This document shows, in pieces, positions 27,416-35,324 of a stretch of 64,000 bases of DNA. Location: contig JACPIU010000026.1 in assembly GCA_016187935.1 (NCBI GenBank), positions 366,142 through 430,141 on the forward strand, in the 5' to 3' direction. Positions within the stretch are counted from its first letter, which is position 1; each line of letters opens with the position of its first letter. The position numbers were made by a program, and so were the translations under genes. The notes beneath the pieces were generated by a model. It was not told the DNA's origin, made no database searches, and saw nothing but the letters and a program-made list of their open reading frames with translations. This DNA is from Bdellovibrio sp. (GTDB lineage Bacteria > Bdellovibrionota > Bacteriovoracia > Bacteriovoracales > Bacteriovoracaceae).

Positions 27416-27892
27416 TTATTTAAAAAAGATATCAATCACTTCGTATTCAACAACACCTTTGGGTGCCTGTACCGTGACCACATCTCCCTTTTCTTTTCCT
27501 AATAACGCCTTACCCAAAGGGCTTAGATAGAAAATCTTGCCATTCTTTATATCGGCTTCTGCCTTGCCGACGATTTGGTAAAGCACTTCAATATTCTTTT
27601 CTGTATCAAAAAGTTTTACAGAAGCCCCAAAAATAATATTTGAAGATTTGAGAGTGCTTGGATCGATAATCTCTGCCCTTGCGATAATATCCTGCAACTG
27701 AGCGATACGGCCCTCGACCATCGACTGCTTCTCTTTTGCGCTATGATACTCAGCGTTCTCCTTTAAATCGCCTAAAGCACGGGCCTCGGCAATAACTCGT
27801 TTCAAGTCTTCTCTTTCGACTTTAATGAGTTGAGACAATTCTTGCTCAATTTGTTTTTTACCATGAACGGTCATTAATTCTCGTTCAGCCAT
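27416..27892 (-). CDS. greA: Transcription elongation factor GreA
   Basis: 158 residues. The N-terminal coiled coil contains 'ALGDLKENAEYHSAKEKQ', whose acidic tip residues (D and E of GDLKENAEY) coordinate the Mg ion during transcript cleavage by backtracked polymerase. The C-terminal FKBP-like domain includes 'YQIVGKAEADIKNGKIFYLS' and 'SPLGKALLGKEKGD'. It heads the greA-recG-FHA-hydrolase run. Confidence 0.96.
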   Translation of the reverse strand: MAERELMTVHGKKQIEQELSQLIKVEREDLKRVIAEARALGDLKENAEYHSAKEKQSMVEGRIAQLQDIIARAEIIDPSTLKSSNIIFGASVKLFDTEKNIEVLYQIVGKAEADIKNGKIFYLSPLGKALLGKEKGDVVTVQAPKGVVEYEVIDIFFK

Positions 27893-27934
27893 GCCATTGT
27901 CCTAAAGTTAGTTGGTGAGTAAAATTTTTTTAAG

Positions 27935-28240
27935 TTAATCTTTGAAAAGAGAATTGGCCTTGGCCAACAAATTGCCTTTCTCTTGACCTTTTTTGCTGCC
28001 GCCATCCGCTAAGACAAAATAACTGCAAAAATTAGCACGCTCTTTTTCTAGTGTGCGTTCGGCTAATGGCTCGCGGCATTCATTGTATACTTGGATATCA
28101 TAAAAATGACACATTTTGCAACAGCGTAATGACACTTTGCATTTAGGGCACTCTTCATGGCGTAAAATTTTTTCACCATCTTCGAAATCAAGTTTTTGAA
28201 AGCACTTGTAACAGTGAATACCTTTTTCAAGTTCAGTCAT
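27935..28240 (-). CDS. Small zinc-ribbon protein
   Basis: 101 residues from the ATG at 28240, preceded by GGAG nine bases upstream; an ATG at 28255 lacks a Shine-Dalgarno and would overlap the previous gene. Cysteines occur as CYKC, then CPKC, then CCKMC, with further Cys in YNEC and FCSYF, enough for one or two zinc sites. The C-terminus is a basic flexible tail. No enzyme domain is visible. It lies 2 bases after the upstream membrane-protein gene and 42 bases before greA on the same strand, so a link to transcription is possible but not shown. Confidence 0.6.
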   Translation of the reverse strand: MTELEKGIHCYKCFQKLDFEDGEKILRHEECPKCKVSLRCCKMCHFYDIQVYNECREPLAERTLEKERANFCSYFVLADGGSKKGQEKGNLLAKANSLFKD

Positions 28241-28242
28241 GG

Positions 28243-28794
28243 TCAAAAACTCCATGTTTTGGCAAGTCCGATGCGAATACCTGCAATCTCGTTGGTATTC
28301 TCATTTCTCGCTTCGGGTGTAAACTGAATTTTGGGTAGATTTCTTTTATTATATTCATTGATGGACTTCATTAAATTGTCTTCGTTCTGGTAGTCGAGCG
28401 TTCTGGTAATTAGAAAGTTAATCATAAGAACAGAAATTCCTCCAAAAATAAGTCGAGTATTATCTCCAGATGAACTATTACTCAGGATTCCGGCAAAAAT
28501 CAATGAGGAGCCAATCGTTCCTAGAATAGTTGTCTCAAGGCGCGTGCGCGTTCCCTCTTGATAAGTATCAAGATAACTTTTTGCGATAGGGTCTTTTTCA
28601 ATATGATAACGGAGTCCCTCGCCTTTCTGGGTTGAATTATTATCGATCAAGACTTCCTGGTGATTGATGAGAACTGTGCGGCTACAAGTTTCTTGAGCTA
28701 ATGGGGCTTGAGTCAAAAATATACACATGAAGAATAAGATTACGATTGCTAGAGTTTTCATCATATGATGAGATTTTCTTTTATTCTTGATCAT
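28243..28794 (-). CDS. Membrane/envelope protein of unknown function
   Basis: 183 residues, no family recognised. A signal peptide or first membrane segment (about residues 12-32, ending PLAQ) is followed by a short extracytoplasmic part with one Cys, then two hydrophobic stretches (about 92-108 and 117-132) joined by SNSSSGDNT, and a hydrophilic tail. Start could be the ATG at 28794 or the ATGATG about 30 bases later. It is the first gene of the minus-strand run ending at 24045 and diverges from the UbiB-like gene with 29 bases between. Confidence 0.5.
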   Translation of the reverse strand: MIKNKRKSHHMMKTLAIVILFFMCIFLTQAPLAQETCSRTVLINHQEVLIDNNSTQKGEGLRYHIEKDPIAKSYLDTYQEGTRTRLETTILGTIGSSLIFAGILSNSSSGDNTRLIFGGISVLMINFLITRTLDYQNEDNLMKSINEYNKRNLPKIQFTPEARNENTNEIAGIRIGLAKTWSF

Positions 28795-28823
28795 GTGGCC
28801 AGACTAAAACGTCGACCCTAGCA

Positions 28824-30551
28824 ATGGATTTGAATATGGATTTGGTAAAGACTGGAATTAATCTATCTAAGGCCATTCGTAATGTTGGGCGATTGAAAGA
28901 AATTGTCACGGTTTTTGCTCGTAATGGTTTTGATGAGTTTATCAATCTGGGAATTTTGTCAAAAATTCCGAACTTCGTTCTTCCCCGGTCAGATTCAAAT
29001 ATTAAGGATGAAGCCGCCAAAATCGGCGATGGAGGTTGGAGTAAAATAGTCGGAGTTCGTCTGCGCAAGTGTTTTGAAGAGCTTGGACCAACATTTATCA
29101 AATTTGGTCAATTGCTTAGTTCAAGAGAGGATATTTTCGAATCTGCCTTTATTGATGAAATGAAGCAGCTACGAGATCGCGTCAAGGAGGTTTCTTTTGC
29201 TGAAGTTCGGGGGGATGTCGAGCAGGCCCTTGGTGTCAGTATTGATAAGATATTCAAAAGTATTGATGAGCGGCCCATCGGGACAGCATCGATTGGGATT
29301 GCTTATAAGGCCGTTTTGCTTGATGGCACTGAAGTGGTTTTGAAAGTCCGACGCCCTAATATAAAAAAGATAGTTCAAACCGATTTTTCGATTATGATTT
29401 TTTTGGCCAGTCAGTTAGAAAAGGCCAGTGCTGAAATTAAATATCTTGGACTTGCCAGAATCTTAAGAGATTTTGGTGTCACTCTTAATGGGGAGTTAAA
29501 TTTTCAAGTTGAAGCTGTAAATTGTAAAAAATTTCGTGAATTATTACTTAAGCTTGATGAGAAGAAAACCTTCTACGTTCCAATGATCTATGAACAATAT
29601 ATAACTGAACGAACCATTGTAATGGAATTCTTAAAGGGTGTTCCTTTCTCGGATGCCACCAGAATAAAGCCATATTTGCCTATTATTCAGGAAAAACTCA
29701 CCCATGGATTGCAGATATTTATTTTATCGATTTTGCAAGAAGGTTTTTTCCATGCTGACTTACATGGAGGGAATTTTTTCCTTTTAGAAAACGAGCAAAT
29801 TGGCATCATTGATTATGGAATGATGGGGCATTTGGGGCGAAAAAGTAGACAAAATTTTCTAGCAATTCTGTATGCGCTCATCACATTTAATTTCGAAAAT
29901 TTGGTTTATGAATTTTTAGATGTGTCGGAATTTGATCAAATTCCAGATATAGAAAAATTGATCGCTGATGTGAGGGAATCCCTTACTCCATATGTGGGAT
30001 TAACTGTACAGCAAACAAACTATTCGGAGCTTTTCCAAATAATAATTTCGACCCTCTCCAAGCATCATCTTTATTTACCTCGTGATTGGTTTATTGTATT
30101 CAGGGCCCTTATTACCCTCGACGGTGTGGGACGATCTTTGAATCTCGATTTTGATCTATTCGGCATGATTGAAAGCGATATTCGCAACATTATTAAGGAA
30201 GGTTTTGATAAAGATGTTGTGATGGAAGAAGCTATTTGGTCACTTCGTGACATCATGCCAATCATGCGAGTATTTCCTCGACATTTAAAATGGTTTATTA
30301 AGGATTTTGCTAAAAATAAATATGCGCTTGAAATTCGACAGACTGGCTATCAGGCGGAACTTCGGTCAGTGTCGGATGCTTTGATTTTTCTTGCATACTG
30401 CTTTATAGCTGGAATTTTTCTTGCTGCAGGTTTTCTTTTTATTTTCTCGGCCAATGCAAAAACCTTTCATGAAGTGCCAAACACGGCTTGGTTAGTATGG
30501 GCGATTGGCATTGTGGTATTTATACGTGGCCGTATTACCTTGAGAAGTTAG
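28824..30551 (+). CDS. ABC1/AarF/UbiB-family atypical kinase
   Basis: 575 residues, close to UbiB length. The family-specific KxGQ motif is present in 'LGPTFIKFGQLLSSR' (about residue 95), then 'DERPIGTASIGIAYKAVL' (Ala-rich loop replacing the Gly loop), 'VVLKVRRPNI' with the ATP-site Lys, 'GFFHADLHGGNF' (catalytic loop), and 'IGIIDYGMMG' (DFG equivalent). Two hydrophobic helices close the protein (about 525-545 and 553-570), as in UbiB. These proteins support ubiquinone or menaquinone biosynthesis at the membrane. No other quinone gene is adjacent. No good Shine-Dalgarno is visible before the ATG. Confidence 0.88.
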   Translation: MDLNMDLVKTGINLSKAIRNVGRLKEIVTVFARNGFDEFINLGILSKIPNFVLPRSDSNIKDEAAKIGDGGWSKIVGVRLRKCFEELGPTFIKFGQLLSSREDIFESAFIDEMKQLRDRVKEVSFAEVRGDVEQALGVSIDKIFKSIDERPIGTASIGIAYKAVLLDGTEVVLKVRRPNIKKIVQTDFSIMIFLASQLEKASAEIKYLGLARILRDFGVTLNGELNFQVEAVNCKKFRELLLKLDEKKTFYVPMIYEQYITERTIVMEFLKGVPFSDATRIKPYLPIIQEKLTHGLQIFILSILQEGFFHADLHGGNFFLLENEQIGIIDYGMMGHLGRKSRQNFLAILYALITFNFENLVYEFLDVSEFDQIPDIEKLIADVRESLTPYVGLTVQQTNYSELFQIIISTLSKHHLYLPRDWFIVFRALITLDGVGRSLNLDFDLFGMIESDIRNIIKEGFDKDVVMEEAIWSLRDIMPIMRVFPRHLKWFIKDFAKNKYALEIRQTGYQAELRSVSDALIFLAYCFIAGIFLAAGFLFIFSANAKTFHEVPNTAWLVWAIGIVVFIRGRITLRS

Positions 30552-30571
30552 CAGACCGTTGAAAATAATTA

Positions 30572-31570
30572 TTAGATGCTATCAACTCCTGAGACGTAGA
30601 TAGGCCATTTGTGAGGCCTTGAGTTGGAAAATGTCATTTCCAGAATCTCTTGCACACTATATTCATGTTTGCCATACTCCAGAATTTGGAAAGATTCTTT
30701 TCGGGACTTCAGTGTGAGTTGCTCTTTAAAGATAGTGCTAAAAAAAGATTGAAAAAGGCGGAGATTTCCGACTTTCGCCAAACCGAGAAAAAGAGTTCTT
30801 ATGGTATCAAAATCTTTGTCGAGAGGCAGGGGAGACCAAATCTTGGTGTCCGTGCCCAGTGATTGAGATTTTAATATTTCCAGAGTACTCCATTCATAAA
30901 TGATATTTTGAAGGTCCATTCCCTTATTTTTGAGTGCATAACTGGTTATTTCGTTTTTGTCATTTCGCCCGAACAAAAGTTCAGCGCTGGTAATTTTGAT
31001 AATGGCATTCCAATCATTATAATCTCTCTTAAAATAGGCATATTGTTCTTCATAGGCCAAAGCATGTAGATTTTTTATCGAATCTTGCGCAAAAGATGAA
31101 AGCTGCTCCAATCTAGTAACAGAACAAACCGTGTTATTGGCACCATTATATTTTGCCTCAAAAACTTCACCCACCTCATGGAAACCAAATTTCTCGTAGA
31201 GAGTATTTTTCTCTGACCAAAGAAGAAAAAAGGTCACATGACTCTCATATTTTTTTATGATTTCCTGAAAGAGATTACGGAAATGTCCCTGGCCTCGTTG
31301 TTCCTGCTCGACGGCAATCCCACCTAAGAGTGCGACTGGAAATATTTTATCTCCAACACACATCTGTCTAATCTTGACTCCAAGATGTGCGACTAATTTG
31401 TCTGCATCATTAATCATAATAAAACAATGTTCCCAATTCTCCGCTTGGAATAATGGATAGAAATCAATTTCTATTTTGTGCAGTGATGGACTTCCAAATG
31501 AACGCTCAACTAAACGCAATGTTTGTTGATAGAGATCAGGGCGTTCTTTGAGTGTTTTAACCTGGTTCAT
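30572..31570 (-). CDS. GNAT-family acetyltransferase
   Basis: 332 residues. The N-terminal half is a GNAT domain: 'LLGGIAVEQEQRGQGHFRNL' contains the acetyl-CoA pyrophosphate loop (RGQGHF, about residue 92-97), and 'TLYEKFGFHEVGEVF' is the usual beta-7 end. The C-terminal half, about 150 residues, is unrelated to known partners that I recognise but resembles the second domain of Eis-like two-domain acetyltransferases in position. Substrate unknown. It is convergent with the UbiB-like gene, 20 bases apart. Confidence 0.78.
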   Translation of the reverse strand: MNQVKTLKERPDLYQQTLRLVERSFGSPSLHKIEIDFYPLFQAENWEHCFIMINDADKLVAHLGVKIRQMCVGDKIFPVALLGGIAVEQEQRGQGHFRNLFQEIIKKYESHVTFFLLWSEKNTLYEKFGFHEVGEVFEAKYNGANNTVCSVTRLEQLSSFAQDSIKNLHALAYEEQYAYFKRDYNDWNAIIKITSAELLFGRNDKNEITSYALKNKGMDLQNIIYEWSTLEILKSQSLGTDTKIWSPLPLDKDFDTIRTLFLGLAKVGNLRLFQSFFSTIFKEQLTLKSRKESFQILEYGKHEYSVQEILEMTFSNSRPHKWPIYVSGVDSI

Positions 31571-31641
31571 AGTCGATATTGTACCAATTTATAGCATGTG
31601 TGGGTAAAGATTGCCGTTTGAAGGATTTAATAACTGATTAG

Positions 31642-31668
31642 TAAAGAAAAGAAATGCTTAATCGATAC
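31642..31668 (+). promoter_or_regulatory. Predicted sigma-28 (FliA) promoter for flagellin
   Basis: TAAAGAAA at 31642-31649, 11 bases, then ATCGATAC at 31661-31668. This matches the FliA consensus TAAAGTTT-N11-GCCGATAA in spacing and at the key TAAA and CGATA bases. It lies about 94 bases before the first flagellin start codon. Confidence 0.6.
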
Positions 31669-31761
31669 GTGTGACGAAGGTGCTTTTTGACTTTTGTGTG
31701 AGTCATTAAGCGTCCCGGTCAGTCAAGGATGATTGATCGGTCCCTTACAAGGAGGATTTAT

Positions 31762-32610
31762 ATGGGACTTCGTATTAACACGAACGTCGCCTCGTTGAAT
31801 GCGCAAAGAAATTTGTCGCAGACAAAGCTGGCGATGGACAAGACCTTGGAGAAGCTGTCGTCAGGACAGCGGATCAACAGGGCCGGTGATGATGCTGCCG
31901 GGCTGGCGATCTCGGAAAACTTAAAAGCACAAATTCGTGGTATGGGACAGGCCGAGCGAAACGCTCAAGATGGCGTTTCCCTAGTCCAGATCGCGGAAGG
32001 TGCTTTGGCCGAAGTGTCCAACATCTTGATTCGACTTCGAGAACTCTCTGTGCAAGCGGCTTCTGATACTATCGGAAACACTGAGCGCAAGTTCCTCAAT
32101 GTTGAATTTGAGCAGTTGACTTCGGAAGTTGATCGAATCGCGAACTCGACAGAGTTTAACAGAGTACCTCTTCTTAATGGAACAGGTGCGGTATTTGACA
32201 TCCAGATTGGAACCAGAAATGATCCTGTCAGCGATCGCTTAACGTTTGATGCTTCTAGCGCAGACGTGAATGTGGCAGCTCTTGGATTAAACCTTGCTTC
32301 CGTCGCGGATAAAATATCTTCTCAGAACTCCCTGTCTTCTATTGACCAAGCAATCATTTCGGTTTCTGGCATTAGGGCCGATTTTGGCGCGCTCCAAAAC
32401 AGATTGCAGTCAACGATTAACAACATTGCAGTGGGGGTCGAAAACCTTTCTTCCGCCAATTCGCGGGTGAGAGATGCCGACATCGCGTCTGAAACTGCCG
32501 AGCTAACCAAGAATAATATTCTTGTTACCGCTGGTACTTCAGTCTTGGCACAGGCCAATGCCTCAACCAAGAATGCTTTGAATTTGATCCAAGCTGCATC
32601 ACAAGTTTAA
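31762..32610 (+). CDS. fliC: Flagellin (first of tandem pair)
   Basis: 282 residues from the ATG at 31762 with a perfect GGAGG 7 bases upstream. Both conserved ends are present: 'MGLRINTNVASLNAQRNLSQ' and 'GDDAAGLAISENLK' at the N-terminus, 'AVGVENLSSANSRVRDADIA' and 'GTSVLAQANASTKNALNLIQ' at the C-terminus. The variable D2/D3 domains are absent, giving a short flagellin like those of sheathed Bdellovibrio filaments. Its DNA is more GC-rich and codon-biased than its neighbours, as expected for a very highly expressed gene. It has a sigma-28-type promoter. Confidence 0.97.
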   Translation: MGLRINTNVASLNAQRNLSQTKLAMDKTLEKLSSGQRINRAGDDAAGLAISENLKAQIRGMGQAERNAQDGVSLVQIAEGALAEVSNILIRLRELSVQAASDTIGNTERKFLNVEFEQLTSEVDRIANSTEFNRVPLLNGTGAVFDIQIGTRNDPVSDRLTFDASSADVNVAALGLNLASVADKISSQNSLSSIDQAIISVSGIRADFGALQNRLQSTINNIAVGVENLSSANSRVRDADIASETAELTKNNILVTAGTSVLAQANASTKNALNLIQAASQV

Positions 32611-32666
32611 TCGATGAAGACGGAGGTCTTATGAATATGAATGATGGGATAACTTAGTGAACCTGA

Positions 32667-32752
32667 ACAATTGACCACTCTGCAATGGCCAATTGTCTGA
32701 TCTCAATATGTCGATGGGTAGATCGATAGCTACGATCAGATCAGGGTTTTTT
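32667..32752 (+). terminator. Structured 3' region / terminator after first flagellin
   Basis: Two consecutive stem-loops. The first pairs ACAATTG (32667-32673) with CAATTGT (32690-32696), extended inward by CCA/TGG. The second pairs TCTGATC (32696-32702) with GATCAGA (32734-32740) and is followed by TCAGGG and a run of six T. Together they could stabilise the flagellin mRNA and terminate part of the transcription before the second gene. Confidence 0.5.
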
Positions 32753-32803
32753 ATTATTAATTTTTTCAGGCAGGAAGCCTGAATTAAAAACAGGAGGTTT
32801 GGT

Positions 32804-32821
32804 ATGTATAGAGGAGATTAA
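32804..32821 (+). CDS. Five-codon leader peptide MYRGD upstream of second flagellin
   Basis: ATG TAT AGA GGA GAT TAA at 32804-32821, preceded by a strong GGAGG six bases upstream. The stop codon ends 2 bases before the flagellin ATG at 32824, and the AGAGGAG inside codons 3-5 is the flagellin's own Shine-Dalgarno. Ribosomes translating the leader would cover, then release, that site. A TTCAGGC/GCCTGAA hairpin (32765-32783) lies just before it. Translation of the leader is inferred from the sequence only. Confidence 0.45.
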   Translation: MYRGD

Positions 32822-32823
32822 TT

Positions 32824-33660
32824 ATGAGTTTAAGGATAAATACAAATGTGCCATCCTTGGCATCGCAAAGGTCGCTTGGAAAAAATATGTCGAACTTGAG
32901 TGATAATTTGAGAAAATTATCTTCAGGTGAGCGTGTGACAAGAGCTGGAGATGATGCAGCAGGATTGGCAATAAGTGAAAATTTGAAGGCGTACATTAGA
33001 GGAACGAGACAGGCCGGAAGAAACGCAGGGGATGCTATTTCCTTAGTTCAGACGGCAGAAGGTGGTTTAAATGAGATTTCTAGTATCGTTATCAGACTTC
33101 GAGAGCTGTCGATCCAAGCGGCTTCAGATACGATCGGAGATACAGAACGAAGATTCTCGGATATTGAGTTTCAACAACTCAAAGAAGAAATCGATCGTAT
33201 TGCCCGATCTTCTGAATTCAATGGAACCAAGCTTCTTGACGGAACTGGTGGGGTGCTGGATTTTCAAATCGGAACAAAAAATGATCCGATTCTGGACCGC
33301 CTTACGTACGATGGTACCAATAACAATGCGACGCTTGTGGCCCTTGGCATTACCATGGAGTCTATTGGCTCCAAGGGAGGAGCGCAACAGTCACTTAAAA
33401 AATTGGATGATGCCCTCGTACAAATTAACGGTGTTCGCGCTAATCTGGGAGCGACTCAGAATAGACTCACATCGATTATCAACAACCTTGCAATTGGAGA
33501 TGAAAATCTTAATGCTGCCAATTCCAGGATTCGAGATGTCGATGTTGCCACTGAAACGGCAGAAATGGCCAAGAATAATATCTTGGTGCAATCGAGTGGT
33601 TCTGTTCTTACCCAGGCAAACGCGTTACCAAACGTAGCGCTAAAACTGATCGCGGCTTAA
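32824..33660 (+). CDS. Flagellin (second of tandem pair)
   Basis: 278 residues with 'MSLRINTNVPSLASQRSLGK' and 'RAGDDAAGLAISENLKAYIR' at the N-terminus, and 'NLNAANSRIRDVDVATETAE' plus 'GSVLTQANALPNVALKLI' at the C-terminus. Like the first copy it lacks the variable outer domains. The two proteins are clearly paralogous but differ in codon choice, this one being more AT-rich. No separate sigma-28 promoter is evident, so expression may rely on read-through plus the leader-peptide region. A very strong terminator follows. Confidence 0.96.
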   Translation: MSLRINTNVPSLASQRSLGKNMSNLSDNLRKLSSGERVTRAGDDAAGLAISENLKAYIRGTRQAGRNAGDAISLVQTAEGGLNEISSIVIRLRELSIQAASDTIGDTERRFSDIEFQQLKEEIDRIARSSEFNGTKLLDGTGGVLDFQIGTKNDPILDRLTYDGTNNNATLVALGITMESIGSKGGAQQSLKKLDDALVQINGVRANLGATQNRLTSIINNLAIGDENLNAANSRIRDVDVATETAEMAKNNILVQSSGSVLTQANALPNVALKLIAA

Positions 33661-33669
33661 TCTACCCAT

Positions 33670-33712
33670 ATATGCCCATAGCTTTGAATAAAGCATGGGC
33701 ATATTTTTTTTC
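33670..33712 (+). terminator. Strong Rho-independent terminator after flagellins
   Basis: Near-perfect hairpin: ATATGCCCAT (33670-33679) pairs with ATGGGCATAT (33695-33704), extended inward by GCTTT/AAAGC around a GAAT loop, then a run of T. Confidence 0.92.
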
Positions 33713-33736
33713 CCTTTTTTGATCTAGAATATCCCC

Positions 33737-34750
33737 ATGGTGAGTAATCAAAATGATCAGGACGGTGCCGAAGAGCGAGAAGCGTCAATTGGTCCGAAAA
33801 CTATTCTAATAGTGGGTGTTAGTTCTTTTGTGGGTTCAAATCTAGCGGAATTTCTCAAAAAAGATTATGTGGTCTATGGAACCTACCATAAAACAAAGCC
33901 CTGCATTCCTGGTGTCCTGGCCCTTCCTTGTGATGTTCTGTTGCGTGAAGAGATACAATTGGTTTTGTACACTCTGCGCCCTCATATTGTTATCTATGCG
34001 GCAGGCTTAAGTTCCATCGAGGATTGTGCAGAGGCTCCTGATCTAGCGGATGCCTTGAACACGGTGGGTTTGATCAATGTAACTGAGTACTGTCAGCGCT
34101 ATAAAGCACAGATTTGTTATATCTCATCGGCTTTTGTCTTTAACGGTGAAAATCGTGACTATATTGAAATGGATATTCCCGATTCAAGTACCACCTATGG
34201 GAAAACTGTTGCAGCATCGGAATTTTATATTCAAAAAACATCATTAAATTATGTTATTTTTCGTTGTTGCCGCTTGTATGGTCGAGGGCATAATCCATTG
34301 TATATGAACTGGTTTGAAAAAATGCAGAGAGCATTTCATAATGGTCAAAATATTCAATTGGATAATTTGATTTTGACTGGATATATGGATATTTCTTATT
34401 TGGGTATGATCATGAAACTTGCTTTCGAGCGAGAAGTTACAAATAGGTTATTCCAGATTTGCACGAGCGATGTCATGAGTATCTATAATTTTGGGCAGCT
34501 TTATGCTTCCATCTTTGATGAAAGCGAAAGCTTGCTCGGCAAGGGGAGATTCAATTTTCCAAGAATTTCTTCTGTGAGCGATACCGGAGCGAGCGGGGAC
34601 GAGAAGTCATTTAAGATGGATATTTCCAACGCAGAAGGTTTTTTGAACCTAAAACTTCCTTCTATCGAAGATTCACTCAAATTGACATTCTATCGTTTGC
34701 ATGGCGAAAAAAAACAACACAAAAAAGGCAAGGGAATTACCTTTATTTAG
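33737..34750 (+). CDS. Extended SDR / RmlD-like NAD(P)-binding protein with altered YxxxK
   Basis: 337 residues with the Rossmann start 'TILIVGVSSFVGSNLAEFLK' (G..xxG..G), 'RPHIVIYAAGLSSIEDCAE' and 'ICYISSAFVFNG', which together resemble dTDP-4-dehydrorhamnose reductase (RmlD) and related sugar-nucleotide enzymes. The catalytic YxxxK motif reads Tyr154-Gly-Lys-Thr-Val158: the Tyr is kept but the Lys is replaced by Val. The residues around it ('TTYGKTVAASE') otherwise match RmlD. It could be a nucleotide-sugar enzyme with shifted Lys use (Lys156) or a binding protein. It overlaps the convergent gene by 8 bases. Confidence 0.75.
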   Translation: MVSNQNDQDGAEEREASIGPKTILIVGVSSFVGSNLAEFLKKDYVVYGTYHKTKPCIPGVLALPCDVLLREEIQLVLYTLRPHIVIYAAGLSSIEDCAEAPDLADALNTVGLINVTEYCQRYKAQICYISSAFVFNGENRDYIEMDIPDSSTTYGKTVAASEFYIQKTSLNYVIFRCCRLYGRGHNPLYMNWFEKMQRAFHNGQNIQLDNLILTGYMDISYLGMIMKLAFEREVTNRLFQICTSDVMSIYNFGQLYASIFDESESLLGKGRFNFPRISSVSDTGASGDEKSFKMDISNAEGFLNLKLPSIEDSLKLTFYRLHGEKKQHKKGKGITFI

Positions 34751-35273
34751 CAGAATGTCTGATGAATTCTGTTAGATAGTGGCGAACCATGGCATCGAGG
34801 TCAATTTCCTCGCCTTGGAATTTCCAGATAATTCGGTTAAAAGGGCCAACGTGTGCTTTGAGATCATGGGTCTGATTGCTGGCTCCAAACGAATCAAATT
34901 CTGTGAGTCGTGGAGCGTACAAATCCTTCCCGTTTACTAAAAGACCAATAGAAATTTGATCATTGGATTTTCTGGCAAACACCATTCTCAGAGAATTTCG
35001 AAAAAGCATGAAATCATTAACGGTATTAGAAATCTTAAAAATCTTTACGTGATTGATACTACTTTGACCGCCTCGACATTCATTAAATTTACTAATAAAA
35101 ATTTCCACCTTGTCTCGAAGCGCATTCATGAAATTAACCGATGACTCCTCCAGTAAAATGTTTGGATCAAGGTGTTGGTTCATAATAACTACACCCGACT
35201 CATCCATATTGAGTTCTTCATAAGCCAGGTTTTCAATCCAGTTTGTCGGAGCAAATTGTTGTGATAATTCCAT
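34743..35273 (-). CDS. Hypothetical cytoplasmic protein
   Basis: 176 residues from the ATG at 35273 (a TTG at 35315 would add 14). No family recognised. Mixed alpha/beta sequence with no signal peptide or membrane segment; features include 'GVVIMNQHLDPNILLEE' and 'ISIGLLVNGKDLYAPRLTEF'. Neither start has a clear Shine-Dalgarno. It follows the polytopic membrane protein gene on the same strand by about 50 bases and may be co-transcribed with it. Confidence 0.5.
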   Translation of the reverse strand: MELSQQFAPTNWIENLAYEELNMDESGVVIMNQHLDPNILLEESSVNFMNALRDKVEIFISKFNECRGGQSSINHVKIFKISNTVNDFMLFRNSLRMVFARKSNDQISIGLLVNGKDLYAPRLTEFDSFGASNQTHDLKAHVGPFNRIIWKFQGEEIDLDAMVRHYLTEFIRHSAK

Positions 35274-35324
35274 ATCTATTAGTGTTGATGAAATTTTGAT
35301 TCTAGTCAATTGCAATTGTTAAAT

